Of a DNA stretch of 64,000 nucleotides, positions 1 through 9,951 are shown one piece after another. Each line of letters begins with the position of its first letter. The stretch's first letter is position 1. Under the pieces are notes generated by a model that saw only the letters and a list, made by a program, of their open reading frames with translations, was not told the DNA's origin and did no database searches. Origin of the DNA: an uncultured Muribaculaceae bacterium (GTDB lineage Bacteria; Bacteroidota; Bacteroidia; Bacteroidales; Muribaculaceae); contig CAJTPK010000011.1 in NCBI GenBank assembly GCA_910578075.1, forward strand, positions 1 to 64,000. The letters run 5' to 3'. Made by a program: the position numbers and the translations under genes.

Positions 1-770
1 CAAATATGGTTTCCTTTGGTTATAATGGTTTGTGGAAAGAGTGGTGAGTGGAGAGTTGCCGCTCCTCTGCGTTAAAAATTTAATCACGCAGAGCCACAGA
101 GCCGCAAAGGTTTTATGACGCAAAATCAGGCGCGGAGGTCGTTTCCACTCCTGCGAAGGCACAGAGCCGTTGCGAATAGTCCGAGACGAAAGCTTGCGCG
201 GCAATGCTCTGGTTCCTATGGGACTGTGGTCTACACCCTTGTCGCACCACGCACCTGCGGTGCGTGCACCCAACAAGCTTCGCCTGAAATTTTGAGTCAA
301 AGCTTTTCGCGTCAAGCCAAAAGCGGAGCTTTTGAATGGTTTTAATGGTTTAATGATTTAATTATTAATTAATTGAATCAAATATGGTTTCCTTTGGTTA
401 TAATGGTTTGTGGAAAGAGTGGTGAGTGGAGAGCTTCCGCTCCTGCGAAGGCGCAGAGCCGTTGCGAAAAGTCCGAGACGAAAGATTGCGCGGCAATACT
501 ATGGTTCCTATGGGACTCTGGTCTATTTAGTTAGGAGTTAGGAATGAGGAGTTAGGAATTAGAAGTTCCTTTAGCGTCAAAGCTTTTCGCGTCAAGCCAA
601 AAGCGGAGCTTTTGAATGGTTTTAATGGTTTAATGATTTAATTATTAATTAATTGAATCAAAAAAAATGGTTTCCTTTGGTTATAATGGTTTGAGGAAAG
701 AGTGGTGAGTGGAGAGTTTCCGCTCCTCGCGTTAAAATCTTTTGCGGCAATGCTATGGTTGCATGGATCT
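1..770 (+). repeat. Three tandem copies of a dispersed intergenic repeat
   Basis: The stretch has no convincing gene. Copies begin at 1, 379 and 659, the third truncated. Each opens with ATGGTTTCCTTTGGTTATAA, then a GAGTGGTGAGTGGAGAG block. The first two continue with a CGTTGCGAA/GTCCGAGACGAAAG block, a GGTTCCTATGGGACT module, and the palindrome CAAAAGCGGAGCTTTTG, closing with an AT-rich tail ATTATTAATTAATTGAAT. The first copy carries extra sequence, including a GCACC/GGTGC hairpin at 248-266; the second carries GTTAGGA heptamers at 532-570. Small open frames inside it have no family features and are taken as fortuitous. An inverted copy lies at 9549-9930. Confidence 0.85.
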
Positions 771-782
771 TTGTATCTATGG

Positions 783-3758
783 TCAAGACATTTTGCGATG
801 CGGACGGGCTTTGCATCGTGGAAGCATCAACAGGGGGAGGAAAAGGTATATGGCTGCAAGCGACATGACGAGTCCTCCCATGGTGCCGGCGGCGAGCGGG
901 AACCAGAATCCTTCCATTGTATCACCAATCAGGAAGGGTATAAAGCCTAAAACAGTTGAAAGGACTGTAAGCAACACGGCTGTGATCTTCGCACGGAATG
1001 CCCGCATATACAGCACATAAGGATTGACATCCGGATAACGACGCCGCAGAGCATTATATTCGTTGATAATATATATCGCTGCATTCACAGTGATTCCACA
1101 CAGCAGAATCATGGCTGCAAATCCTCCCTTGTCAAACTTAAGAGAGAACAGATAGAACGTGAGGAACACTCCTACAAATGAAACCGGAATCACGAGTATT
1201 ACCGCCAACGGCTGACGAAGCGAATTAAAAAGAATTGCAGATATAAAGAAGATTATCACAGCAATCAGACCCAACAACAGATACTTCTCTCCCCCCTTAT
1301 CCTCTCTCCACGAGAATTCATCTTTCTCAGCATGATATCCCAGAGGTAAAGTCGGAACAAACGAGTCAAGAATCTTATCAAGCACCTTTTTCCCTTGCAC
1401 ATCCGAACCTATGTATTCATATTGAAGGCACAGCACATATTCCTGATTCTCCTTCACTACATCATGCGGTGTCTGACGCTGCTCGATTGTAGCATAATCC
1501 GACAGTTTAACATCCCTGTCACCAATCTTCAGAGGGAAATTCATGAATCCCCATACATCACGGTTTTTATCTTTAGATCCGATTCTTATAAATTCAGGAC
1601 CATCCGACGTAGAGATATACCCTGCCGATATATCCCTACCCGTTTCTCTACGTATCGCAGAATATAAGGATGCGACTGAAAGACTGTCCTTTGCGAGCCT
1701 GCTACGGTCTATGTCGAGATAAAACTCAGTATAATCATCTTTCCACCACGAGAACTCCGAACTGATATTGACCTCTTTTATTCTCTTGCGCTGCAAAAGC
1801 GTGTCGGCAAGTTCCCGCGCACGTGCCGACAACTCATCATAGTTATATCCGCGCATCTTGATCCGATAGCTGCCGGCACCTTCCCGAACATCATTGTTGA
1901 AGCCCTGATCCTCCAGACCGTACACACTCCAGCTACCTCCTCCAAGAGTCAAGGCATTGCTTATGATCTCCGATTTAAGACGGTAGGGATAACCGCCACG
2001 ATATTCAGGTTTGAAATAAATCGATATTGATGCCCTCCGTGGTCCCGAGACATAAGTCTGAAATTGCCGGATGCCCTCCTGTCCGCTCAAAAATCCCTCC
2101 ATCTTTGAGATCAGAGCATTCATCTGTGGAAGGGTAGCGCCATTGGGTAACGTCGCATTCACATAAAGCACCGGTTCATTGTCATTGTTATCGAAATATC
2201 CACCTTCATATACTTTTGTCACGAATATATATACCGACCATGCAAAACCACCGGCGAAAAGAATAACAAACAACCATTTGAACCGGCACATGAACCTGAT
2301 AATCCTGAAATATACGGAATTTAGACTTGATGACAACCTGCGCCCCCATCTCCTCACACTGAATACACGACGGTTATGTAACGACAGACGCATCCTGTCA
2401 ACAAGCGCCGGGACAAGCAACAATGCCGTCAGTAATGACACCCCTAAGTTCACTATGACCACGATGACAAAATCCTTGAGACTCAGCATTGTCTTATCAT
2501 CAAGGAAGAATACCACGGAGAGCGCTCCGATTGTAGTCAGAGTGGCAGCAAGCACCGCCGAGAAAGCCCTCAGATTACCTCTTCTCACAAGATGCTCGGT
2601 CATCACGATCAGATTGTCGATCACCAGATTGAGCGAGATTGTAATTCCGGCAAGAGAATAAAGCTGAATCTCTACATGCAGCAGATAATACAGCAGAAAG
2701 GCAATCGCCATATTGAGTGTAAGACTGACAGCTATAACAAGAAGATAACGCAGATTGGCTGTCACCACCGCCACGAATATCAGAAGAATCAATATGGTGA
2801 GTCCCGTGCGGTAATATATCTTGTCAAGTTCTTCGGATATGGCTTCAGAAGCGTCATAACTCAAATCAAGCATGAAATCCTCTGGAAAATTCACCTCCGC
2901 AAGAACATCCCTTACCTTATGGCTCAGATCTATCTGATTGGCATCTTCAGCCGCTGTAATATTCAGATAAATGGAATTCAAGCCATTGATACGGAAATAA
3001 TTCTGAGGTTCCGCCTCCCTTCTTGACACTTCCGCCACATCCCTAAGCGTGATATCCCTACCCTCATACTTCTTAATGAATATTTTCTCCGGAACGAGTC
3101 TTTCATTATTTTCACCTTCAGATTCAAGATAGCCGGAGATCGCAGAACTTATATCATCCGGAGTTATCGAAAGCGATGTAATCACAGACGGATCATACGT
3201 TACACGCCATTCCATGGGCATAGCTCCCGAGATCTCCACAGATGCCACCTCCGGGAGCGCACTCAAAACCGGACGTATGTTATCCTCCACAAACTTCATG
3301 ATTCTTCCGGGCGATATGGGGGCATTAACGGTGTAGCTCATGAACGGACGCGCGGCATCATTGTCAACCTGCTTTACAGATATGGACGGATAACTTGTAC
3401 CTTCCGGAAGCGAAGAGCGCGCCTGCCTCACAATCATGGCTGTCTCGAACCTTGCCTTATCCATATCGGCATTTCTGTCGAATTCAAGTGTGATCCTGCC
3501 AGAGCCACTGCGCGACAGGGACTTCACGCTCTTCACTCCCGACACACGCGCAAGCATAGCCTCAAGAGGAGCGGTGACTTCCGACTCCACTGTCCGTGAG
3601 GAAGCCCCGCGAAATGAGTAGCTGACACGTATTGACGGCAACGTCTCGGATGGAACAAGCTTAACCGGGAGCAGCGGTGCAAGGACACATCCCAAAAGGG
3701 CGATTGCGAGAAAACTCACAATCACCGAAAATGCCGATATGCCTCTCTTCCTGTCCAT
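783..3758 (-). CDS. RND efflux pump inner-membrane subunit (second pump of the operon)
   Basis: This 991-residue protein has the two-fold RND layout: a first membrane helix near the N-terminus, a large periplasmic loop, a helix bundle, then a second periplasmic loop and bundle. A single membrane Asp (about D381, in the motif VIDNLIV) aligns with the proton-relay acid of TM4. It is the last gene of the operon behind adaptor 9394-8306, pump 8309-5274 and channel 5277-3787. It is clearly diverged from the other pump, and the 28-bp gap before it is made of CCTAACT heptamers. By family it should export hydrophobic compounds or metals using the proton gradient; the substrate is not readable. Having two different RND pumps with one adaptor resembles MdtABC, so a mixed trimer is possible but inferred. 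Confidence 0.9.
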   Translation of the reverse strand: MDRKRGISAFSVIVSFLAIALLGCVLAPLLPVKLVPSETLPSIRVSYSFRGASSRTVESEVTAPLEAMLARVSGVKSVKSLSRSGSGRITLEFDRNADMDKARFETAMIVRQARSSLPEGTSYPSISVKQVDNDAARPFMSYTVNAPISPGRIMKFVEDNIRPVLSALPEVASVEISGAMPMEWRVTYDPSVITSLSITPDDISSAISGYLESEGENNERLVPEKIFIKKYEGRDITLRDVAEVSRREAEPQNYFRINGLNSIYLNITAAEDANQIDLSHKVRDVLAEVNFPEDFMLDLSYDASEAISEELDKIYYRTGLTILILLIFVAVVTANLRYLLVIAVSLTLNMAIAFLLYYLLHVEIQLYSLAGITISLNLVIDNLIVMTEHLVRRGNLRAFSAVLAATLTTIGALSVVFFLDDKTMLSLKDFVIVVIVNLGVSLLTALLLVPALVDRMRLSLHNRRVFSVRRWGRRLSSSLNSVYFRIIRFMCRFKWLFVILFAGGFAWSVYIFVTKVYEGGYFDNNDNEPVLYVNATLPNGATLPQMNALISKMEGFLSGQEGIRQFQTYVSGPRRASISIYFKPEYRGGYPYRLKSEIISNALTLGGGSWSVYGLEDQGFNNDVREGAGSYRIKMRGYNYDELSARARELADTLLQRKRIKEVNISSEFSWWKDDYTEFYLDIDRSRLAKDSLSVASLYSAIRRETGRDISAGYISTSDGPEFIRIGSKDKNRDVWGFMNFPLKIGDRDVKLSDYATIEQRQTPHDVVKENQEYVLCLQYEYIGSDVQGKKVLDKILDSFVPTLPLGYHAEKDEFSWREDKGGEKYLLLGLIAVIIFFISAILFNSLRQPLAVILVIPVSFVGVFLTFYLFSLKFDKGGFAAMILLCGITVNAAIYIINEYNALRRRYPDVNPYVLYMRAFRAKITAVLLTVLSTVLGFIPFLIGDTMEGFWFPLAAGTMGGLVMSLAAIYLFLPLLMLPRCKARPHRKMS

Positions 3759-3764
3759 GCAATT

Positions 3765-3792
3765 CCTAACTCCTAACTCCTAACTCCTAACT
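3765..3792 (-). repeat. Heptanucleotide repeat (CCTAACT)x4 inside efflux operon
   Basis: Four exact CCTAACT units fill the gap between the TolC-like gene and the second RND gene. On the coding strand they read GGAGTTA repeated. The TolC-like gene's TAG stop (3787-3789) lies inside the array and the next ATG is at 3758. The same heptamer occurs in intergenic repeats near 536, 9740 and 20265, so this is probably an inserted piece of that family. Confidence 0.9.
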
Positions 3793-5277
3793 CCCGTACA
3801 CTGCATCAAACTGAGCCTGAATCGGGACATCGAGCTCGAAATCATGGAGTGTGAGTTTTCGTATCTTATAGTAACTCAACCAATAATTCTGCAAAGAAGT
3901 GATATAGTTCTTGCTTGCCTCCTGCTGACGGTTATGCGAGAGAGTTAGGCTATTGATATCAGCCTTGCCGATAATAAAACGCTGTCGCGTCTGGGCATAC
4001 GCCATATCCGCAAGATCAAGCGCCTCCACAGCTGTAGAAACAAGACGCTGGCGACTTTCGAAATCGCGCAATGTGATTGTCACATCCTGCTCCAGGGAAA
4101 GTTCCTCCTGACGTGCTGCGATCTGCGCTACATTAAGAGTGTTGCGCGCTATATTATATTTACCTTTCCTCACTCCCCAGTCAACAAGGGGAACAGATAT
4201 CGACAGAGAGACAAGATCCTGCTGTAAAGGATGCCGGTAAGCTTCACCGAATGTACGTGCCACCTGATTGAAACCTATAGATGCATCAAGGCTCGCGTTA
4301 AACCAAGATTGCACCCGGGTACGGTTCACTTCCCGCTCAGCCTCAAGCACCGCCTGACGATGCTGCATCACCACCGGACTGTTTTCCCGGGCATATTCCA
4401 GAGCTCTCTCTTCCGGAATAGCGACAATCCTCGGTTTGCCGGGCAATGTCACTTCGATCTCAGTGTCACTGTCAAGTCCGAGATATGTAGCCAAGGATAG
4501 ACGCGCTCTCTTTATCTCTATCCTGGCATTCTCGAGTGTATTCTGCGCATTCACTCTGTCAAGACGCAATGTCAGCAGATCAGCCTGAGAGATAGAAGCG
4601 ATCTTGAACCGCCGTTCACCGATTGAGAGGAGCGTATCGCTGGTGGCAAGGTTCTCTTCCGCGAGACGCAATTCTGTCTGCGCTAAAGCGAGATTGAAGA
4701 AATGATTCACCACATCTTCCGACACCGTCTCCATATTATAGATGAACTCACGTTTTACTTTCTCATATTTCATAGGCTCTATGCGACGCTCCCAACGGAA
4801 TGTGTTGAAACCGATGAGATCCTGCCGGTAACCCAAACGCACGGGAATGGTAGAGAACTGGTTACCTTTAATGGATCCGAAATTACGCATATATTCAAAG
4901 TCACTCTGAAGATACAGCGAACCGCCTAAGAAATCCACATTCTGAGTAACAGACAAGCCGGCGGAGGCTGTATACATCTGCTGACTGCGGTAGACATCGA
5001 TGTCGTTCTGCGAATCGTAGCGTTGTGTGATATAGCGGTAATATCTCGCCGGAGTGACATCAAGTGCCAGACTCGGCAATCTGTTTGCCTTGAATGTGCG
5101 CCATTCCCAATATCCGGAAGCGTAGAGGTTACGGTTGCGGAAGGCCGTAAGAGAACTGTCGTTGGCAAGCCTGATCGCATCCTGCAATGATAGCGTCACC
5201 TGATTTGCACCTGAAGCTCCGGACATTGCCGAGAAGACAATCAACAGTGTGAATAGTATTCGTAAACTTATTTTCAT
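3787..5277 (-). CDS. TolC-family outer-membrane efflux channel
   Basis: The 496-residue product begins with a clear signal peptide ending around SGASGA, followed by two OEP-type repeats of long alpha-helical hairpins separated by beta segments, as in TolC. Its expected role is a trimeric outer-membrane duct that docks with the adaptor and RND pumps of the same operon. The start overlaps the upstream pump's stop by 4 bp (ATGA arrangement), which indicates translational coupling. Its stop codon lies inside a heptamer repeat. Family assignment is firm; the exported compound is unknown. Confidence 0.92.
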   Translation of the reverse strand: MKISLRILFTLLIVFSAMSGASGANQVTLSLQDAIRLANDSSLTAFRNRNLYASGYWEWRTFKANRLPSLALDVTPARYYRYITQRYDSQNDIDVYRSQQMYTASAGLSVTQNVDFLGGSLYLQSDFEYMRNFGSIKGNQFSTIPVRLGYRQDLIGFNTFRWERRIEPMKYEKVKREFIYNMETVSEDVVNHFFNLALAQTELRLAEENLATSDTLLSIGERRFKIASISQADLLTLRLDRVNAQNTLENARIEIKRARLSLATYLGLDSDTEIEVTLPGKPRIVAIPEERALEYARENSPVVMQHRQAVLEAEREVNRTRVQSWFNASLDASIGFNQVARTFGEAYRHPLQQDLVSLSISVPLVDWGVRKGKYNIARNTLNVAQIAARQEELSLEQDVTITLRDFESRQRLVSTAVEALDLADMAYAQTRQRFIIGKADINSLTLSHNRQQEASKNYITSLQNYWLSYYKIRKLTLHDFELDVPIQAQFDAVYGS

Positions 5278-8200
5278 TTCTTTCTGTAAATCATATAGTA
5301 TAGAAGGGGAATAACAAAGATACTTACAAGCGTACCTACGGTCATAGATCCTATCATGGCTATGGCAAGCGGACGTTGCAACTCAGCCCCCATATCGGAT
5401 GTGAAAAGCACCGGCACCATGGCAAAGATAGTGGTCAGGGATGTCATAAGTATCGGCTTGAGACGCCGCCGACCCGCCGTGTGGATAGCATCCATGAGTG
5501 GCATACCCTTTTTGCGGAGCTCATTGATGGAATCAAGCTTGAGAATGGAATCGTTCACTACAATTCCGCATGTCACTATTATTCCGATTGCCGACATAAG
5601 ATTGAGTGTTTCCCCACATATCAGCAAAGTAAGCAATGCGAATGCAATATCCAGCGGAATCTCCACAAGCACAATAAGCGGCTGCATAAAGCTCTCGAAC
5701 TGCGCACACAGGATGAAATACATCATCAGAAGCGACACAAGCAAGATAACGGTCAATTCCTCCATCATCTTCCGGTTGGAGAATATCGAGCCGGAGAATA
5801 CTACATCTGAAATATGCTCTCCATCCGCTATTCTCTTTATTGTCTGCATGATTCCCTCAACATTGTCTGCATCCACGTCCATCTCTACCGGAAGATATTC
5901 CCCTGCCGCCGAGGAGTGGATGGTTTTAAGGGTTTCGTTTTGTGATATCTTTGTAAGCGCTGACAATGGTATTTCAGATAAGCTGCCATCTTTCCCTTTC
6001 GCAGCGCTCACCAATGTTGTCTGCAACAGTTTATCCGCATTCTCTCCAAAATCACTGATCCTTACCGGAATATAATCCTGATATGAACGCAGAACCGCTG
6101 TATTGTTACCTTCAAACGCGGTAGTGATCATTTTCCTTACTTCAGATTGGTTGACACCGTAAAGAAGCATACGCTCCGGATCCGTAATTATCTCCATCTG
6201 CATCTGACGGGGAATATCTTTCACCTCAATACCGGTCTCACCCTCTATCGCACTGCGGATCCGGGCAGCTGTCAGAACGCCGGACTCATCGGATCCAACA
6301 CCAAGGAACCTTGCCTCAAGAGGTGCTTCTGTAGTAGAAAAGACCTGTTCGAAAGGATTTGCCGGAACTTTGAATTCATAGACTGCCGCCGGATAATTCT
6401 CACGCATTACATTTGCTATGGACTCTTTCAAAGGTTCGAGCCCGGCGGGATCAGCGACTCGCAGATAAATCTCCGAACAGGTAGTTTCCTGCTCTCCGCT
6501 CTCCCCTAACATAAAGCCTTGCCTGCCAATAAATGCTGAATGCTCCTCGATATGGCTGTCTCCCTCCGCGGGCAAAGCCGACACAAGCTCTTCTCCCCTC
6601 CTGCGACTCTCATCGATATTGATGTTCTCATTCCAATCGATGGCAAGTATTGTCTCAGCACTGTCTATGTGCGGTAACCGCTCCGTATCAAGAGCCGTGA
6701 ACAGTGGCCATAAAGAGATTAAAGTGACTACCGCCATAAGCAGCGTGGCTCCTTTATGGGCAAAAACAAAATCTATCCCTTTGTCGTAGATTCGTGTAAG
6801 TTTGTCCGGATGCGTGCCTTCATTCGATTTCACGGTCATTTCTTTTTTCGATGCAAGAACATAGTAAAGCACCGGAAGAAGAGTGATTCCGACTATATAG
6901 GACGATGCCAGACCGGCGGTGATGGAAAATGCCTGATCGGCAAATATTGCTCCCGCTATGCCGCTCATGAAAACCAACGGAACAAAGACAGCGACTGTTG
7001 TCAGCGATGAGCTCAGCATTGGAGTGATCATCTCTGTTGTGCCTTTCACGCAACTGTCGAACAAGGAGTGTCCTCTCGCCCGAAATTGCGTGATATTTTC
7101 CGCAACTATAACAGAATTGTCAATCATCATGCCTATGGCGAGAATCAATCCAGCGAGCGATATGATATTTATGGATATCCGGAACAGATAAAACAGAAGG
7201 AATGTCACAATCACAGCCACAATGACCGTAAAACCGACAACCAACGGCAGCCTCACGCTACGCATGAACAGCGCGCAAACCAGAAAAACAAGTATCAGAC
7301 CCAATACAAGATTCTGACAGAGATTGCTGATCGTGAAATCAAGAAGTTCGGTCTGGTTTCGGGTCTTTACAATCTTTATATCGGGATACTGGCCGGCAAA
7401 ATAATTTACGGTACCGTCTATCGCCTTATCGAGGTCTCCCATCCCTGCCTTCTCATGTTTGATCACTGCCATTGTGACAGCACGCTTCCCGTTGAAAAGA
7501 GAATACCCCTGCGCTTTGCTTTCAACAAGACGCACCTCACAGAAATCCCCGAGCGTATGCATCCTGCCGTTTTTCATCAGCGGCACATGCTTTACATCCT
7601 CAGGCGTACGCAAACGGTTGGATATATGTATGTTGTATTCGTAATATCCGTCCCTGACGGTCATACTGCCCGGTTCCGCATTATTCTCATTCAGAGCGTT
7701 TTCGATCTCATTGATTGTTATACCCGCCGAACGCATCTTGTCGTAATTCGGGGTAATGCGCAACTCTTTACCCGGGACACCCGTAATATCAACCATCGAA
7801 ACTTCGGGAAGCTGCTCCAGTCGTCTGCGTATAATATTGTCCGCCACATCATAAAATGAGACCTCGTCACCGTCCGTAGTCAGCTGCAGATATGTCACCG
7901 GAATATCCGAAGCAGATGACTTCACAGCCTGCGGACGCTCCACATCCCGGGGGAGGGAATTCATGGCGGCATCTATCTTCTCATTCACCTCTATAAAGGC
8001 GAGGTCTGTATCCACCCCGTAGTCCATCGTCAGATGAATGACTCCGGTCCCATCCCTCGTCTCGCTTTTTATTTCCGAGAGACCCGACACCTGCATCAGT
8101 TCACGGCGTAACGGGGAAGTAACGGTATTCTCAACTTCCCGTGCCGACATATTACCCCCGGAAACTCTCACCGAGATATGGGGAATAGCGACATCCGGAA

Positions 8201-8309
8201 GCAACGAGACAGGGAGCGTGACAAATGTGACACACCCTAATATGACCAATCCTAAGAATGCCATCAACACGGCTATTGGCCGCTTTATCAGGAACGAAAC
8301 CATATTCAT
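5274..8309 (-). CDS. RND efflux pump inner-membrane subunit (first pump)
   Basis: This 1011-residue RND permease has an N-terminal helix (residues ~10-30), two periplasmic domains and two six-helix bundles. The TM4 motif GMMIDNSVIV carries one acidic residue (about D397), with Asn where AcrB has its second Asp; the TM10 region reads GIVVNDSILK. This fits a proton-driven exporter of the HAE or HME superfamily, but it is not a textbook AcrB. It overlaps the adaptor gene upstream and the channel gene downstream by 4 bp each, so the three products are probably made together as a tripartite pump. Substrate class cannot be read. Confidence 0.92.
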   Translation of the reverse strand: MNMVSFLIKRPIAVLMAFLGLVILGCVTFVTLPVSLLPDVAIPHISVRVSGGNMSAREVENTVTSPLRRELMQVSGLSEIKSETRDGTGVIHLTMDYGVDTDLAFIEVNEKIDAAMNSLPRDVERPQAVKSSASDIPVTYLQLTTDGDEVSFYDVADNIIRRRLEQLPEVSMVDITGVPGKELRITPNYDKMRSAGITINEIENALNENNAEPGSMTVRDGYYEYNIHISNRLRTPEDVKHVPLMKNGRMHTLGDFCEVRLVESKAQGYSLFNGKRAVTMAVIKHEKAGMGDLDKAIDGTVNYFAGQYPDIKIVKTRNQTELLDFTISNLCQNLVLGLILVFLVCALFMRSVRLPLVVGFTVIVAVIVTFLLFYLFRISINIISLAGLILAIGMMIDNSVIVAENITQFRARGHSLFDSCVKGTTEMITPMLSSSLTTVAVFVPLVFMSGIAGAIFADQAFSITAGLASSYIVGITLLPVLYYVLASKKEMTVKSNEGTHPDKLTRIYDKGIDFVFAHKGATLLMAVVTLISLWPLFTALDTERLPHIDSAETILAIDWNENINIDESRRRGEELVSALPAEGDSHIEEHSAFIGRQGFMLGESGEQETTCSEIYLRVADPAGLEPLKESIANVMRENYPAAVYEFKVPANPFEQVFSTTEAPLEARFLGVGSDESGVLTAARIRSAIEGETGIEVKDIPRQMQMEIITDPERMLLYGVNQSEVRKMITTAFEGNNTAVLRSYQDYIPVRISDFGENADKLLQTTLVSAAKGKDGSLSEIPLSALTKISQNETLKTIHSSAAGEYLPVEMDVDADNVEGIMQTIKRIADGEHISDVVFSGSIFSNRKMMEELTVILLVSLLMMYFILCAQFESFMQPLIVLVEIPLDIAFALLTLLICGETLNLMSAIGIIVTCGIVVNDSILKLDSINELRKKGMPLMDAIHTAGRRRLKPILMTSLTTIFAMVPVLFTSDMGAELQRPLAIAMIGSMTVGTLVSIFVIPLLYYMIYRKK

Positions 8310-9394
8310 TCTGCGACAGGTGCCTGATGGGCAAGGTTCTCGTTACCTTCCGTGATGACTGTCTGACCGGCGGAAAGTCCTTCCATGATCTCTCGACTAT
8401 CCAGATTCTCTATACCCACCGTCACATAATTCCAGATAGCTTTTCCATTCTCGAGGGTGAAGACGACGTCCCTGCCGGAGCGTTGCACAACAGCGCTTTT
8501 CGGCACGACAAGCCGTTTCCCTAAATTCTTGGTCACTCTCACGCGGGCATTCATCCCGTCCACAAGACCGGAATGGGACGAAAGCGAGGCTCGAATCTTG
8601 ACCAATCCCTTGTCATCGACCGTAGGATTTATTTCCGAGATTTTACCCTTATATACATCCCCTCCTGCAAAAGTCGAGACTTCAACAATATCACCACGAT
8701 TTAATAAAGGAAGCTCACTTTCAAGAACCGGGAATTCCACACTCATGACAGCATCATTGATAATACGCAATGCCGCTTCCGAGGGGTTGGACATGCCATG
8801 ACGTTTTACCTTCAGATTCGCCACAACTCCATTGAATGGTGCCCGAAGAGTGGCGTGTTCGATCTCTTTCGCATTTGATGACAGAGAGGATTCCGCCTCA
8901 TCAAGACCACTGCGGACGCGGGCGAGACGCACCACATCATCCGGGATTTCAGACATGCGAGAAGGGTCGTATCCCTGCCCTATAAGCACATCCTGCATTT
9001 CAAGACGCGCACGGTCGCGCGTGGATATCAACTTGGTGCGTTCTGATTCAAGTTTGAAAAGATCGAGTCGAGCCAACTGCTGACCACGCTTCACCCGTTG
9101 CCCGTCCTTTACCCAAAGCTCGCTCACCGGCTCCGAACTGCGGAAATAGAGATCCGCGCTCTCGCAAGCCGCAATCTTGCCATTACTCACGATATCGTGG
9201 GTAATCTCCGATTCCTCAAGTTTCATGGTTTTCACCGGGGGCTTTACAGATGAAGAGATTTTCGCTGAAGTAACCGGCTGCTCCTTACCTGATTCATCAT
9301 TTTTCTTATCGGATTTGCAACCGCAAGTCATCCCTGACAGCGCGAAAACAGCCGTCAGCACTGCAATCCGCCTGATATATTTACTGGCTCTCAT
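8306..9394 (-). CDS. Efflux RND periplasmic adaptor (membrane fusion protein)
   Basis: The product has an N-terminal hydrophobic segment ending in a cysteine (…MTCGCKSD), suggesting a lipid-anchored adaptor, then a lipoyl/barrel-sandwich half, a short alpha-helical hairpin, the second lipoyl half (motif ATLRAPFNGVVANL) and a beta-barrel domain. It should bridge the RND pumps to the outer-membrane channel. The frame can be extended to a GTG at 9406, but I prefer the ATG at 9394 because the likely -7 promoter element lies at 9418-9425 and a 9406 start would leave almost no leader. It is the first gene of the operon. Confidence 0.9.
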   Translation of the reverse strand: MRASKYIRRIAVLTAVFALSGMTCGCKSDKKNDESGKEQPVTSAKISSSVKPPVKTMKLEESEITHDIVSNGKIAACESADLYFRSSEPVSELWVKDGQRVKRGQQLARLDLFKLESERTKLISTRDRARLEMQDVLIGQGYDPSRMSEIPDDVVRLARVRSGLDEAESSLSSNAKEIEHATLRAPFNGVVANLKVKRHGMSNPSEAALRIINDAVMSVEFPVLESELPLLNRGDIVEVSTFAGGDVYKGKISEINPTVDDKGLVKIRASLSSHSGLVDGMNARVRVTKNLGKRLVVPKSAVVQRSGRDVVFTLENGKAIWNYVTVGIENLDSREIMEGLSAGQTVITEGNENLAHQAPVAE

Positions 9395-9417
9395 ATCATA
9401 TTGCACTGTTTATCCAA

Positions 9418-9449
9418 CAAATATACAAAATTCTCCTTACCCCGCCAAA
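9418..9449 (-). promoter_or_regulatory. Bacteroidetes-type promoter of the efflux operon
   Basis: On the minus strand, TTTG (9449-9446) and TATATTTG (9425-9418) are 20 bp apart, matching the -33 TTTG / -7 TAnnTTTG consensus of the Bacteroidetes primary sigma factor. The adaptor ATG at 9394 follows after about 20 nt. Confidence 0.75.
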
Positions 9450-9548
9450 ACCTATGCCACATTTTTTATATTGGTGTCCGGTAAACATGCAGCACCATAA
9501 TAAATATTGGACTTTAGATCTTGACAAGCCCTATTATATGGTCATTCA

Positions 9549-9930
9549 TCACGCAGAGACGCGTAAACTCTCCACTCACCACTCTTTGCTCAAACCATTA
9601 TGACCTTCCTCAAACCATTATAACCAAAGGAAACCATTTTTGATTCAATTAATTAATAATTAAATCATTAAACCATTAAAACCATTCAAAAGCTCCGCTT
9701 TTGGCTTGACGCTAAAAGCTTTGACACTAAAGGAACTCCTAACTCCTCATTCCTAACTCCTAACTAAATAGACCACAGTCCCAAAGCAACCAGAGCATTG
9801 CCGCGCAAGCTTTCGTCTCGGACTTTTCGCAACGGCTCTGCGCCTCCACAGGAGTGGTAACGACCTCCGCGCCGGATTGAGCGGCATAAAACCTTTGCGC
9901 CTCAGCGACTCTGCGTGATTAAATTTTTAC
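9549..9930 (-). repeat. Inverted copy of the 1-770 dispersed repeat
   Basis: Read on the minus strand, this gap repeats the modules of positions 1-658 in the same order: AATTTAATCACGCAGAG, the GTCCGAGACGAAAG block, a TGGGACTGTGGTCTATT module, GTTAGGA heptamers, CAAAAGCGGAGCTTTTG, the AT-rich tail and GGTTTCCTTTGGTTATAATG. No gene is visible in 9450-9951. Together with the left copies it brackets the efflux operon as an inverted pair. Confidence 0.85.
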
Positions 9931-9951
9931 CGACACCGATAATTTTCATTA

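Noticed and set aside
115..345. Open frame of 76 codons in the left repeat
   Set aside because: It lies wholly inside a dispersed repeat, has no family features, and the second copy of the repeat does not keep the frame.
7068..7859. 263-codon plus-strand open frame
   Set aside because: Antisense shadow of the RND pump gene, with composition typical of shadow frames.
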